From assembly GCF_009728145.1 (NCBI RefSeq), contig NZ_WOCA01000019.1, positions 1-64,000 of the forward strand: a stretch of DNA of 64,000 nucleotides, read 5' to 3'. The translations under genes and the position numbers were made by a program. The DNA comes from Ornithinibacillus caprae (lineage in GTDB: Bacteria > Bacillota > Bacilli > Bacillales > Amphibacillaceae). The notes below the pieces were generated by a model. That model was not told the origin of the DNA, did not search any database, and saw only the letters and a list, made by a program, of their open reading frames with translations. Of this stretch, positions 36,046 through 44,488 are shown piece after piece. Within the stretch, counting starts at the first letter, position 1; each line of letters begins with the position of its first letter.

Positions 36046-37569
36046 ATGTTAAAGAAATTATTAAAAAAAGTATATAGCAAGAAACCAAATGTTCCAGAAA
36101 AATCATCGACAGAGGACATTTTACGTAAAGAGATTCAATTAGATGGGAACCTAGAACAAACGCTTGGTTTCTTTAAAGAAATATACTCTTATCCAGATAA
36201 TCAAGACTTCGTGATCAGAAATATACATATCAATGGAATGAGCAAAAAAGCTGCACTTATTTATATATGGACCATTACTGATGTAACATTAATCGATCAA
36301 CATATTCTAACTCCATTAATCAGAAATAATAGTACATCTAGTAAGATTGAGGACATCGTTTCTATTCAATCTGTTGATACCAAAAACGTAATAAAGGATA
36401 TTTTACCTGAAATCAATAAAGGTAGTGCTGCATTAATAATCGAGGGTGATCCACAAGCTTATTTATTTAGTGTAACCAATTTTGAAGGTAGAGGTGTCGA
36501 AAAGTCTGAAAATGAGACGGTCGTTAAAGGACCAAAAGAAGCCTTTACTGAAAAATCAAGTACGAACATTTCTCTAATCCGTAAAAAAATTAAAAATGAA
36601 AACTTAGTTGTAGAATCACTTACCATCACAGAACGCTCAAAAAATGATCTATTTATCATATATGAAAAAGACTTAGCGAATGAAAAGCTAGTTGAAAATG
36701 TTAGAGAACGAGTTAATTCACTTCAAGTGGATGCCATACAAAACCTCAGTTTATTAGAACAACATATAGAAGAGCGTAAGTTTTCTATCTTTCCAACCGT
36801 ATTATATACGGAAAGACCAGACCGTGCGGCATCGTTTATAGAGGATGGCTATATTGTATTGATCATGGATAACTCACCAGCCTGTCTCGTGTTACCAGCT
36901 ACATTTTGGTCATTTTATCATTCATCAGAGGATCATTATTTACGTTTTCATTATGGGAATTTTACTAGATTACTACGAATCATTGCATTATTTATTACGT
37001 TGTTCACATCTGCGATTTATGTAGGGGTAGTTACCTACCACGCAGAAATGATCCCCCCAGATTTATTACTAGCAATCGCAGCAACTCGTGAAAGAGTTCC
37101 TTTTCCTGCAGCAATCGAAGTAATTATTATGGAGCTTGCCTTTGAACTTATTCGGGAGGCCGGATTACGGGTACCTAGTCCTATTGGACCAACAATTGGT
37201 ATTGTTGGAGCACTAATTTTAGGACAGGCAGCCGTACAAGCTAATATCGTCAGCCCAATTGTTGTAATTGTGGTTGCATTGGGAGGATTAAGTTCGTTTG
37301 CAGTCGGAGATATTAGTATGAATTTTTCCATTAGATTAACTCGTTTCTTATTCTTACTTGTTGCGAGTTTATTCGGTATTTATGGTATGGCTGCATTATT
37401 TACATTCGGTATATTTTATTTGGTATCACTCAAGTCGTTTGGTGTCCCCTACTTGGCACCACTTACACCAAAATATGTATCCTCTGGAGATACCATCTTT
37501 AGAAGAGTATTACAATACGAAATGTATAGACCAGGTTATGTGAAACCAAAGGATATCAAGAAGAAATAA
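36046..37569 (+). CDS. Germinant receptor A subunit (GerA family)
   Basis: A 507-residue spore-membrane protein. A soluble N-terminal domain (about 30-300) carries tandem thioredoxin-like folds. Five membrane helices follow (about 310-480), with the family motif PFPAAIEVIIMELAFELIREAGLRVPSPIG intact in its conserved order. The A subunit forms the ion-channel body of the receptor. It heads an A-B-C-D operon. The germinant cannot be predicted. It resembles GerK-type A subunits, but assigning a named receptor needs alignment. Confidence 0.93.
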   Translation: MLKKLLKKVYSKKPNVPEKSSTEDILRKEIQLDGNLEQTLGFFKEIYSYPDNQDFVIRNIHINGMSKKAALIYIWTITDVTLIDQHILTPLIRNNSTSSKIEDIVSIQSVDTKNVIKDILPEINKGSAALIIEGDPQAYLFSVTNFEGRGVEKSENETVVKGPKEAFTEKSSTNISLIRKKIKNENLVVESLTITERSKNDLFIIYEKDLANEKLVENVRERVNSLQVDAIQNLSLLEQHIEERKFSIFPTVLYTERPDRAASFIEDGYIVLIMDNSPACLVLPATFWSFYHSSEDHYLRFHYGNFTRLLRIIALFITLFTSAIYVGVVTYHAEMIPPDLLLAIAATRERVPFPAAIEVIIMELAFELIREAGLRVPSPIGPTIGIVGALILGQAAVQANIVSPIVVIVVALGGLSSFAVGDISMNFSIRLTRFLFLLVASLFGIYGMAALFTFGIFYLVSLKSFGVPYLAPLTPKYVSSGDTIFRRVLQYEMYRPGYVKPKDIKKK

Positions 37570-37580
37570 GGTGATCACTC

Positions 37581-38690
37581 ATGGAACAGTCAAAGGGAAA
37601 AATTGGGATAAAGGAATTTATCGCTTTAACGATATTAATGACTGGAACAAAATTAGCAGACGATACACCTGCCATTATCTATGAAGAATTACAGAATGCC
37701 GGTTGGATAGCCCCCCTTATCGTTGGGGCTTTATCCATTATCCCTATTGCCCTTTTGATCAGAGTCGTAACAAGTTACCAAGATAAAGGTTTAATTCAAG
37801 TGATTGATCATTTATTTGGTAGATTTATTGGATTTCTCATCATTTTTATTTTATGGGGTATATCATTTTTTGCACTCATCATTGATACAGCGATTTATAC
37901 GGATATTATCGGTACAATGTACTACTCACGAACACCAACAATCGCTATTTATGCTTTGCTAATGGCTGTATGTGCATACGGGGGTAAAAAAGGATTTGAA
38001 CAAATAGGTTCCATTTCCTGGGCGGTACTCCCTTATATCAAAGTCTCTGTACTTATTGCATTAGTCTTATCCTTCTTTCAAGGCCAAACATCTTATCTAT
38101 TTCCTATTTTAGGTCCAGGAGAATGGGAGGTAATTAAGGAGAGCTCTCTCAAATTATCCATTTTTGGTGATTTCATATTTATTTTTATTCTAGTTCCCTT
38201 TATTAAAAGTACAAAGGATTTTAATAGAGGGGTGTGGATTTCCTTATGTATTATCGTTGCCGAAGTTACGTTGGCAATGATGATCTATGTGGTCATGTTT
38301 GATTATCAATCCGTGATGATGCTTAATTACCCTTATCATGAATTAATCCGTACCGTACAATTGGGTTTTTTAACAAATATGGAAACATTCTTTTTTCCTT
38401 TTTGGCTTATTGCTTCTTTTGTTAGGTTTACTGTATATATGTACATCGCAGCCATGCTCTTTGGTAGATTATTTAAGATAAAGGAGTTTGAATATGCGAT
38501 TCCTGCACTGGCAACTTTAGTTGTGTTTGTTGGGTCGATACCAGAGAGCCCTACTCAATCTATATTTGAAATTAGAGCAAGACTTATTGATGTATCAACT
38601 CCTATTTATATCATTTTACCGTTGCTTATATGGATTGTAGCAAAGTTTAAAGGAGATCTGAAACATGACAAAGCAAAAGAGTCTATTTAA
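37581..38690 (+). CDS. Germinant receptor B subunit (spore permease family)
   Basis: A 369-residue APC-superfamily protein with ten membrane helices, the length usual for GerAB/GerKB. It probably binds the germinant inside the membrane. It starts 11 bases after the A gene with GGTGATC before the ATG. Its end overlaps the C gene by 26 bases. The N-terminal EFIALTILMTGTKLADDTP is a typical opening of the family. Confidence 0.92.
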   Translation: MEQSKGKIGIKEFIALTILMTGTKLADDTPAIIYEELQNAGWIAPLIVGALSIIPIALLIRVVTSYQDKGLIQVIDHLFGRFIGFLIIFILWGISFFALIIDTAIYTDIIGTMYYSRTPTIAIYALLMAVCAYGGKKGFEQIGSISWAVLPYIKVSVLIALVLSFFQGQTSYLFPILGPGEWEVIKESSLKLSIFGDFIFIFILVPFIKSTKDFNRGVWISLCIIVAEVTLAMMIYVVMFDYQSVMMLNYPYHELIRTVQLGFLTNMETFFFPFWLIASFVRFTVYMYIAAMLFGRLFKIKEFEYAIPALATLVVFVGSIPESPTQSIFEIRARLIDVSTPIYIILPLLIWIVAKFKGDLKHDKAKESI

Positions 38691-39936
38691 AATGCTATGT
38701 TTACTTAGCTTTCTCCTCCTATTATTAAGTGGATGTTGGGATCAAAAAGAAGTTGAAAAAATGGCCTATGTTGTCGCAATAGGTCTGGATCAAGATGAGG
38801 AAGATGAGAATCGAGTGAAGATAACCTATTTAATTTCCAACCCTGAAGTGGGGTCCTTGGCTCAAGGCGGGGGTGCTGCTGGGGAGGAACCTCCTAGAGA
38901 AATAATTAGTTTTACTGCAGATGACTTTATTACTTCTAGAAATTTAGCAAATACGGTAGTTGCTAAGGAAATAACGTATGATTTATTACGTATCCTTGTC
39001 GTATCAGAGGACTTCGCTAAAAATAAAAAATTCTTACGTTGGCTTTACGATGCTACCAAAGAAAGAGAAATCCGAAGAGACATAAAGATCTTGGTTACTA
39101 AGGAACAAACAAGTTCGTTCATGATTGACAATCAACCATTACTTGAAACAAGACCCCATGAATATTTTGAAATGTTATTTAATCGAGGGAAAAAAGCTGG
39201 TATGGTTCCTAGTTCTGACTTATTAACCTTTTTCCGAATTACAGAAGCAGATGCTGATTTATTTGCTGCTGCCTATGGAACTGCACAACAAAATGACAAT
39301 TCTAGTGGAAAAAATAAAGACCCAGAACAAGCTATAGCAGGTGAATTGCAATATGGCGGAGAAACGAATACAGTACAATATGCTGGTTCAGCTTTGTTTA
39401 AAGAAGGGATCATGATCGATACCCTCACAATAGAAGAAACAAGGCTAATGTTTCTATTACATCCCACCGAAAATCCTGTAGCTATTTTAACAAACCTACC
39501 AGACCCATTTAATGAAGAATATCAAATTGCAACTAGAATAAGACCAAATGGACAAGTAAAGTTTGATATGAATTTGAAAAAAGAAACCCCAAGTATAGAT
39601 GTCACGGTTCCAGTAATCATTGAAGTACTAACGAATCATAGTGGTACAAATTTTGCGAAGGATAGCGAAAAACGAATCAAGTTAAAAGAATCATTTGAAG
39701 ACAGAATAACGAAAAAATTTGAGGAATTAATTAAAAAAACTCAAGATGAATATGGAACAGAACCATTTGGCTGGTCATTAGTTGCCCGAAAAGAATTTTT
39801 AAGGATTTCCGATTGGGAATCATTTGATTGGATGAAAACCTATCCTGATATAGAAATAAATGTGTCTACAGAGGTCAGACTTGGAAACTTCGGTAGACAA
39901 GGTGAAATGTTAAACATTAAGGACGTGAGAGATTAA
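38665..39936 (+). CDS. Germinant receptor C subunit (lipoprotein)
   Basis: A 423-residue lipoprotein of the GerAC family: signal peptide with lipobox (LLLSGC) followed by the family motif WDQKEVEKMAYVVAIGLD. The rest is the three-domain GerAC body, ending DIEINVSTEVRLGNFG. It sits on the outer face of the spore inner membrane. The ATG at 38665 follows AAAGGAG within the end of the B gene. One base separates its stop from the small D gene. Confidence 0.92.
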   Translation: MTKQKSLFKMLCLLSFLLLLLSGCWDQKEVEKMAYVVAIGLDQDEEDENRVKITYLISNPEVGSLAQGGGAAGEEPPREIISFTADDFITSRNLANTVVAKEITYDLLRILVVSEDFAKNKKFLRWLYDATKEREIRRDIKILVTKEQTSSFMIDNQPLLETRPHEYFEMLFNRGKKAGMVPSSDLLTFFRITEADADLFAAAYGTAQQNDNSSGKNKDPEQAIAGELQYGGETNTVQYAGSALFKEGIMIDTLTIEETRLMFLLHPTENPVAILTNLPDPFNEEYQIATRIRPNGQVKFDMNLKKETPSIDVTVPVIIEVLTNHSGTNFAKDSEKRIKLKESFEDRITKKFEELIKKTQDEYGTEPFGWSLVARKEFLRISDWESFDWMKTYPDIEINVSTEVRLGNFGRQGEMLNIKDVRD

Positions 39937-39937
39937 G

Positions 39938-40096
39938 ATGACCATAATCATTTGGCTTGTTATTCTCATAGTTAATGCTTACACCATTGGTTTTTCTATC
40001 ACCTTATGGAAGGGGGATAGCAAAGTAGGAGCAATTGCTATGTTTGTTGTTGCTGTAGCTATCGTTATTACGCCATTTTTCTCTGTGTTAAGGTAA
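39938..40096 (+). CDS. Germinant receptor D subunit, two-helix membrane protein
   Basis: A 52-residue protein made of two hydrophobic helices (about 2-24 and 31-50) joined by a short polar turn (WKGDSKVG). It starts one base after the C-subunit stop. Small two-helix D subunits (GerKD, GerVB type) are known from some germinant receptor operons and tune receptor activity. The size, topology and position fit that class. It is followed at once by a terminator. Confidence 0.8.
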   Translation: MTIIIWLVILIVNAYTIGFSITLWKGDSKVGAIAMFVVAVAIVITPFFSVLR

Positions 40097-40125
40097 AACG
40101 CTAGGCTCTCAGTGAGCCTAGCATT
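40097..40125. terminator. Bidirectional terminator
   Basis: A GCTAGGCTC stem with its mirror and a five-base loop, with A and T runs on each side. It lies between the ger operon and the convergent reductase gene. Confidence 0.88.
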
Positions 40126-41108
40126 TATTCACTAATTTTTAATACTACTTTTCCAAATTGCTTATTTTGCTCAAGATATTCAAATGCTGCCTGTGCTTCA
40201 TCTAATGAATAGGTTCGATCAACAACTGGATGTGAATCATTTTTTTCCATATGCTTTAGCATCTCACGTAACTCTTCTCTACTCCCCATGGTAGAGCCAA
40301 ACAGTTGATATTGACCATAGAAAAAGGAACGTAGATCAAATGTAATCGTATCTTCCGTAGTTGCCCCAAACGTAACGATACGTCCTCCTTTTTTCAACAC
40401 CTCTAAGGATCGATTGAAAGTTGCTCTACCAATACTCTCAATTACTAGATCAATCGTTTCATTTTTCAGCTCCTCGACCCAATCACTATTTGTATCGATT
40501 GCCTTATCTGCACCAATTTCTAATGCCTGTTCACGTTTATGTTTACTTCTAGATGTCACAATTACCTTCGCCCCTATGTTTTTAGCAAACATAATTACAT
40601 ATGTTGCAACTCCACTTCCTGCACCTGGTACAAAGACGGTATCCCCTGGCTTTATTTGGCCTTTAGTAAATAGTGCACGATAACCTGTTAAAGCGGGTAA
40701 GGCTAAAACGGCTGCCTCCTCCCATGAGAGGTATGCTGGCTTTCTTTCTACCTGTTCTGCTGATAATACAATTTTCTCAGCAAATGTACCATGGTCAGGC
40801 ATTCCTAAAATATCAAAGCCTGCTGGCGGAGCATCACTATTTTCGTACCAACGTAAGGCAGGATTTATAATTACTTCTTCTCCAACTTGAAACGATATAA
40901 CCCCGTCACCGATTGCCTCAATGATACCAGCCCCATCTGAACCTATAATCAACGCTTCTTCATTATCATCACGACGGTTCGGAATATAAAGATCACGTCG
41001 ATTTAAACCGGCAAACCTTAAAGATACAACTACCTCTCCCTTTTTCGGAACCGGATCAGGCATTTCCTTTACTTTTAATTCTCCATATTCATGCACTAAG
41101 GCTTTCAT
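40125..41108 (-). CDS. Zinc-independent MDR-family NAD(P)H oxidoreductase
   Basis: A 327-residue medium-chain reductase similar to quinone oxidoreductases and B. subtilis YogA. The catalytic domain opens with AGLNRRDLYIPN and the Rossmann domain has VFVPGAGSGVATYV. The chain has no cysteine at all, so the zinc ligands of alcohol dehydrogenases are absent. It is the last gene of a three-gene operon; its ATG overlaps the stop of the ArsA-like gene. The substrate is unknown. The coupling suggests a role tied to that ATPase (inference). Confidence 0.85.
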   Translation of the reverse strand: MKALVHEYGELKVKEMPDPVPKKGEVVVSLRFAGLNRRDLYIPNRRDDNEEALIIGSDGAGIIEAIGDGVISFQVGEEVIINPALRWYENSDAPPAGFDILGMPDHGTFAEKIVLSAEQVERKPAYLSWEEAAVLALPALTGYRALFTKGQIKPGDTVFVPGAGSGVATYVIMFAKNIGAKVIVTSRSKHKREQALEIGADKAIDTNSDWVEELKNETIDLVIESIGRATFNRSLEVLKKGGRIVTFGATTEDTITFDLRSFFYGQYQLFGSTMGSREELREMLKHMEKNDSHPVVDRTYSLDEAQAAFEYLEQNKQFGKVVLKISE

Positions 41109-42055
41109 GATTGTTTCATCCTCTCTACGAAATGCTGACTGAACTGATCTAATTGTTCCTTACTCGTTATATCATATGGAAATAATGGAATATAGATCAT
41201 GTTCTGCTTGATAAACATGTCCTCAATCATTGCAGTATATTGCTTTTCATGTTCTTTCCTTTTTAAAAAGAATTCCCCATCCAATTGTTCAGGCAGCACT
41301 TTATTTACTATTAATGTTTTCACATGTAAATGATATTTATCAAGTAATTCGATTGCTTTTTTAGTTTCTAGGATTGGAAGGCGTTCTGGATTTAACACAA
41401 AAATAAAACCCGTCACCTTCGGATTAAGCATAACTTCACGAGCTTTAGAAAATCTCTTTTGCCTCTCATGCAATACATCATATATCGGATCTTCAATTGG
41501 TTCCCCATCATTTAACAATTGTGTGTAATTTTCATTGGTTTTCCTTCTTCGTTGAAGCAAGCCTTCAATCCAGATTCCCATTAATTCTGGTAATGACAGT
41601 AAACGAATCGTATGACCAGTTGGGGCCGTATCAAATATTAATTTATCGTAATGCTTACTTTCTTCTAAAATGATAGAGATAAGCTTATCAAATAAAGCAG
41701 CCTCATCCGCTCCAGGAGAAGCCTTGGCAGTATCCAACTGACGATGGACCTCTTCCATCATATGAGAGTGAACGACACCCTTTATATTTTCTTTTACCGT
41801 TTTTATATAATTTGATGTTTCAACATCGGGATCTATCTCTAATGCTGATAGATTGTCCGCAACTTTTTTTATCTTTCCACCGATATCCTGTCCAAAAATA
41901 TCACCTAAATTATGGGCAGGATCAGTAGAGATTAGTAACGTATTACATCCAGATTGTGCCGCTCTCCATGCGATTGCTGCAGCTGATGTAGATTTTCCTA
42001 CACCACCCTTTCCTCCCACAAAAATAATTTTTTTGTCTAATTCATCATGCATCAT
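41105..42055 (-). CDS. ArsA/Get3-family ATPase
   Basis: A single-domain ArsA-type ATPase of 316 residues. The deviant P-loop FVGGKGGVGKST, switch I region STDPAHNLGD and the DTAPTGHTIRLLSLPEL switch II segment are all intact. No CxxC metal or zinc pair is present, and no arsenic genes lie nearby, so arsenite export is unlikely. GAGGTG precedes two adjacent ATG codons (42055 and 42052); a frame open to 42070 is rejected. It is coupled to the downstream reductase and 31 bases after the CC-terminal protein gene. Confidence 0.88.
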   Translation of the reverse strand: MMHDELDKKIIFVGGKGGVGKSTSAAAIAWRAAQSGCNTLLISTDPAHNLGDIFGQDIGGKIKKVADNLSALEIDPDVETSNYIKTVKENIKGVVHSHMMEEVHRQLDTAKASPGADEAALFDKLISIILEESKHYDKLIFDTAPTGHTIRLLSLPELMGIWIEGLLQRRRKTNENYTQLLNDGEPIEDPIYDVLHERQKRFSKAREVMLNPKVTGFIFVLNPERLPILETKKAIELLDKYHLHVKTLIVNKVLPEQLDGEFFLKRKEHEKQYTAMIEDMFIKQNMIYIPLFPYDITSKEQLDQFSQHFVERMKQS

Positions 42056-42086
42056 ATCACACCTCATCATCTAGTAAGTTTTAAGT

Positions 42087-42344
42087 CTAGCAGCAACGGA
42101 TGCCTGTTAATGGAGATTTTTCCATCCCCATACGTAAATGCCAATCATGAAATTTCTCAATCATATATGGATAAAGCTCTAATGTATAATAGTAAACCGG
42201 ATTTGGAATGCCAATCATCTCGGAATACAGTAATAATAAAAATAAATCATCTTCATTACGTAGCTCTCGAGCAATTTCCTGTCGATGTGGCATGCTCAAA
42301 ACCTCTTCATAATACTCTATAAGCTTTTTTACTTTATCAAGCAT
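42087..42344 (-). CDS. Small CC-terminal protein (cory-CC-star type)
   Basis: An 85-residue, mostly helical protein that ends Gly-Ile-Arg-Cys-Cys-stop; these two C-terminal cysteines are its only ones. This matches what I recall of the cory-CC-star family, named for the terminal CC and found beside ArsA-like ATPases. GAGGTG six bases before the ATG at 42344 fixes the start. First gene of the operon with the ATPase and reductase. Function is unknown; a carrier or thiol-modified client of the ATPase is an attractive guess only. Confidence 0.7.
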   Translation of the reverse strand: MLDKVKKLIEYYEEVLSMPHRQEIARELRNEDDLFLLLLYSEMIGIPNPVYYYTLELYPYMIEKFHDWHLRMGMEKSPLTGIRCC

Positions 42345-42368
42345 GTTCAACACCTCATTTATGTAATA

Positions 42369-42404
42369 GAGAAAGGGATCATGTATCTTTATGATCCCTT
42401 TCTC
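42369..42404 (-). terminator. Terminator of cstA
   Basis: GAGAAAGGGATCAT pairs with its mirror over an eight-base loop, ten bases past the cstA stop. The T-rich tail is weak on the minus strand. Confidence 0.75.
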
Positions 42405-42414
42405 ATGCTATTTC

Positions 42415-44166
42415 TTACATCGCATCTTTATTCTCATGATCTATAGGTGGATCAAATTTACCAGCCAATGCTTGGAAAGCCGTTAAAACAATCCAGGCAG
42501 CAAAGACAAAGATAATCGCACCTAATACAAATAATAGTGTGTTGGAGTCATTACCAAACCATGACCATTGGAAAACAACCTGCTGGAACATAGCCCATAA
42601 TGTCATGAACATTAAGAATATCATTGGTATTAAGGTAACCGCATAGTTTCTGCCTAGTCGTTTTAACCAAATTGAGATTAATAATAAACTGATTCCAGCT
42701 AGTAATTGGTTAGAAGTTCCGAAAAGTGGCCATAGTAAATATCCACCTGAACCGAATCCTCTAGACCCCTCAGGTAACAACACTAATATTCCGCTGGAAA
42801 TAACAGCTACTGAAGTTGCTACATGTGTTTTCGTTAGTGCAGGCATTTTGTACTCTACACCAAGCTCAGAAATAATATAACGCATTAAACGTACAGAAGT
42901 ATCAAGAGTTGTCGCTGCAAAGCTTACAACGATAATAGATACGATGGTTGTTGCGATTTCCGGTGGAATAGCTAGACCTTGCGCAAGAACAGCTGCCCCC
43001 TCAACAAAATTTCCTAAACCAGATGCATTCGCATCTCCAAAGCTACTATAAACACCAACAAATGCTTCTTCACTATTAAATAAGGTTACAACAGCAATAA
43101 TTGCCACTAATGCTAGAATACCTTCCCCAACTGCTCCACCATATCCAACAAAACGAGCATCTGTCTCTTTATCTAATTGTTTAGAAGAAGTACCAGAAGA
43201 AACCAACCCATGGAATCCAGATATCGCTCCACACGCAATCGTAATGAATAGAAGTGGGAACCAGGATACATCATTAGCACTTCCATTTATTGCTGGAGCT
43301 GTTACTTGAGGATTCGTAAACAATAATCCTAAGTATAGTATTAATAATCCAACAACCAATTGATGAGAATTAATAAAATCCCTTGGCTGCAATAATTTCC
43401 ATACTGGTAATGTAGACGCAATGTACACATACACCATTAAAATAACAATCCAGATCAAGAAAGCAGATGAAACAGCTCCAAGTCCAAATAGGCCAGCTCC
43501 ATCCTCCCCACCCATATACCTTACTAGATCAATTTGCAGGAAATCTACATTACTTGCAATAACAGCTGTCAGATACATTACCGCTAATGCAAGCAATGAT
43601 GGAATGAGCATTTTAGCTTTTCGTTTGTACACAGCATATCCAATCCATATAGCTAATGGAATTTGAATAAATACTGGAAGGACACTTGCTGGATACGAGA
43701 TAAATAGATTTGAAATTACCCAAGCGAACACCGCGTTAACCATTAGAACAAGAATAAGAATAATAAATAAAAACAAGATCTTTGCACGCTGACCAATTAA
43801 TTTATGAGCCAACGTTCCTACTGATTGCCCCTTATTCCGTACAGATAATACCAATGTTCCAAAATCATGTACCCCAGCTGCAAATACCGTTCCTAATACA
43901 ACCCATAGTAAGGCTGGTAACCAGCCCCAATATACCGCAACTGCTGGTCCAAGTATTGGCGCTGCCCCTGCAACAGATGTAAAATGGTGACCCCACAAGA
44001 CAAATTTATTTGTAGGTACATAATCAACTCCATCTTTATACCGGTGTGCAGGAGTTACATAGTTTGGATCTAAACGAAAAATCTTTTCTGCAACAAATTT
44101 CGAATAAAATCGAAATCCTATTGCATAAACTACCAAACCGATTACTGCTATTAAAATACCATTCAA
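42415..44166 (-). CDS. cstA: CstA-family pyruvate/peptide transporter
   Basis: A 583-residue carbon starvation protein with about 16-18 membrane helices. The N-terminal CstA domain includes NKFVLWGHHFTSVAGAAPILGPA, a hallmark of the family, and the second domain contains TTLDTSVRLMRY. E. coli members import pyruvate and B. subtilis CstA is linked to peptide or pyruvate uptake. The start is TTG at 44166, seven bases after GGGGAGGT. A symmetric cre-like element lies about 85-110 bases upstream. Confidence 0.92.
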   Translation of the reverse strand: MNGILIAVIGLVVYAIGFRFYSKFVAEKIFRLDPNYVTPAHRYKDGVDYVPTNKFVLWGHHFTSVAGAAPILGPAVAVYWGWLPALLWVVLGTVFAAGVHDFGTLVLSVRNKGQSVGTLAHKLIGQRAKILFLFIILILVLMVNAVFAWVISNLFISYPASVLPVFIQIPLAIWIGYAVYKRKAKMLIPSLLALAVMYLTAVIASNVDFLQIDLVRYMGGEDGAGLFGLGAVSSAFLIWIVILMVYVYIASTLPVWKLLQPRDFINSHQLVVGLLILYLGLLFTNPQVTAPAINGSANDVSWFPLLFITIACGAISGFHGLVSSGTSSKQLDKETDARFVGYGGAVGEGILALVAIIAVVTLFNSEEAFVGVYSSFGDANASGLGNFVEGAAVLAQGLAIPPEIATTIVSIIVVSFAATTLDTSVRLMRYIISELGVEYKMPALTKTHVATSVAVISSGILVLLPEGSRGFGSGGYLLWPLFGTSNQLLAGISLLLISIWLKRLGRNYAVTLIPMIFLMFMTLWAMFQQVVFQWSWFGNDSNTLLFVLGAIIFVFAAWIVLTAFQALAGKFDPPIDHENKDAM

Positions 44167-44249
44167 CTTCTCTACCTCCCCTATTTTTGTGTGGATTTGC
44201 CACCTAAAAAACTAGAGTCAGTCTAAGATGTATTATGGACTAATCCTAA

Positions 44250-44274
44250 TTAAACGCTATGTGAAAGCGTTTAA
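44250..44274. promoter_or_regulatory. Cre-like inverted repeat upstream of cstA
   Basis: Perfect eight-base arms, TTAAACGC and GCGTTTAA, spaced by nine bases. The right half with its flank (TGAAAGCG) resembles a CcpA cre site. Carbon control would suit cstA. Function is inferred. Confidence 0.5.
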
Positions 44275-44349
44275 CTTTAGTACATTTTTTATTGTAGACT
44301 AAATATTACAAAAAGTAAATATTTTTAATATTCATCGATTTTCTTGTTA

Positions 44350-44440
44350 GAAAACTTGGTATTCATCAAATCTTTATGGTGAATGCCTTAGTTGCACTTT
44401 TGCAGAATAGGAAAGTGTATAATTCTTTTCCCGCCAAGAA
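44350..44440 (+). repeat. Two-hairpin dispersed element, copy A
   Basis: Starts AAAACTTGG, then a hairpin (ATTCATCA with TGGTGAAT), the linker GCCTTAGTTGCACTTTTGC, and a second, partly decayed hairpin (AGGAAA with TTTTCC). It is shared with copies at 22173, 47508, 57825 and 60894. Confidence 0.78.
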
Positions 44441-44443
44441 AAT

Positions 44444-44468
44444 ACTCTTCTACAGTACGTAGAAGAGT
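44444..44468 (-). terminator. Terminator of the transporter gene at 44489
   Basis: A perfect 10-base stem (ACTCTTCTAC with its mirror), a five-base loop, and ATTTTC on the minus strand. It abuts repeat copy A. Confidence 0.82.
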
Positions 44469-44488
44469 TAGATTCTACAATATTTTAC

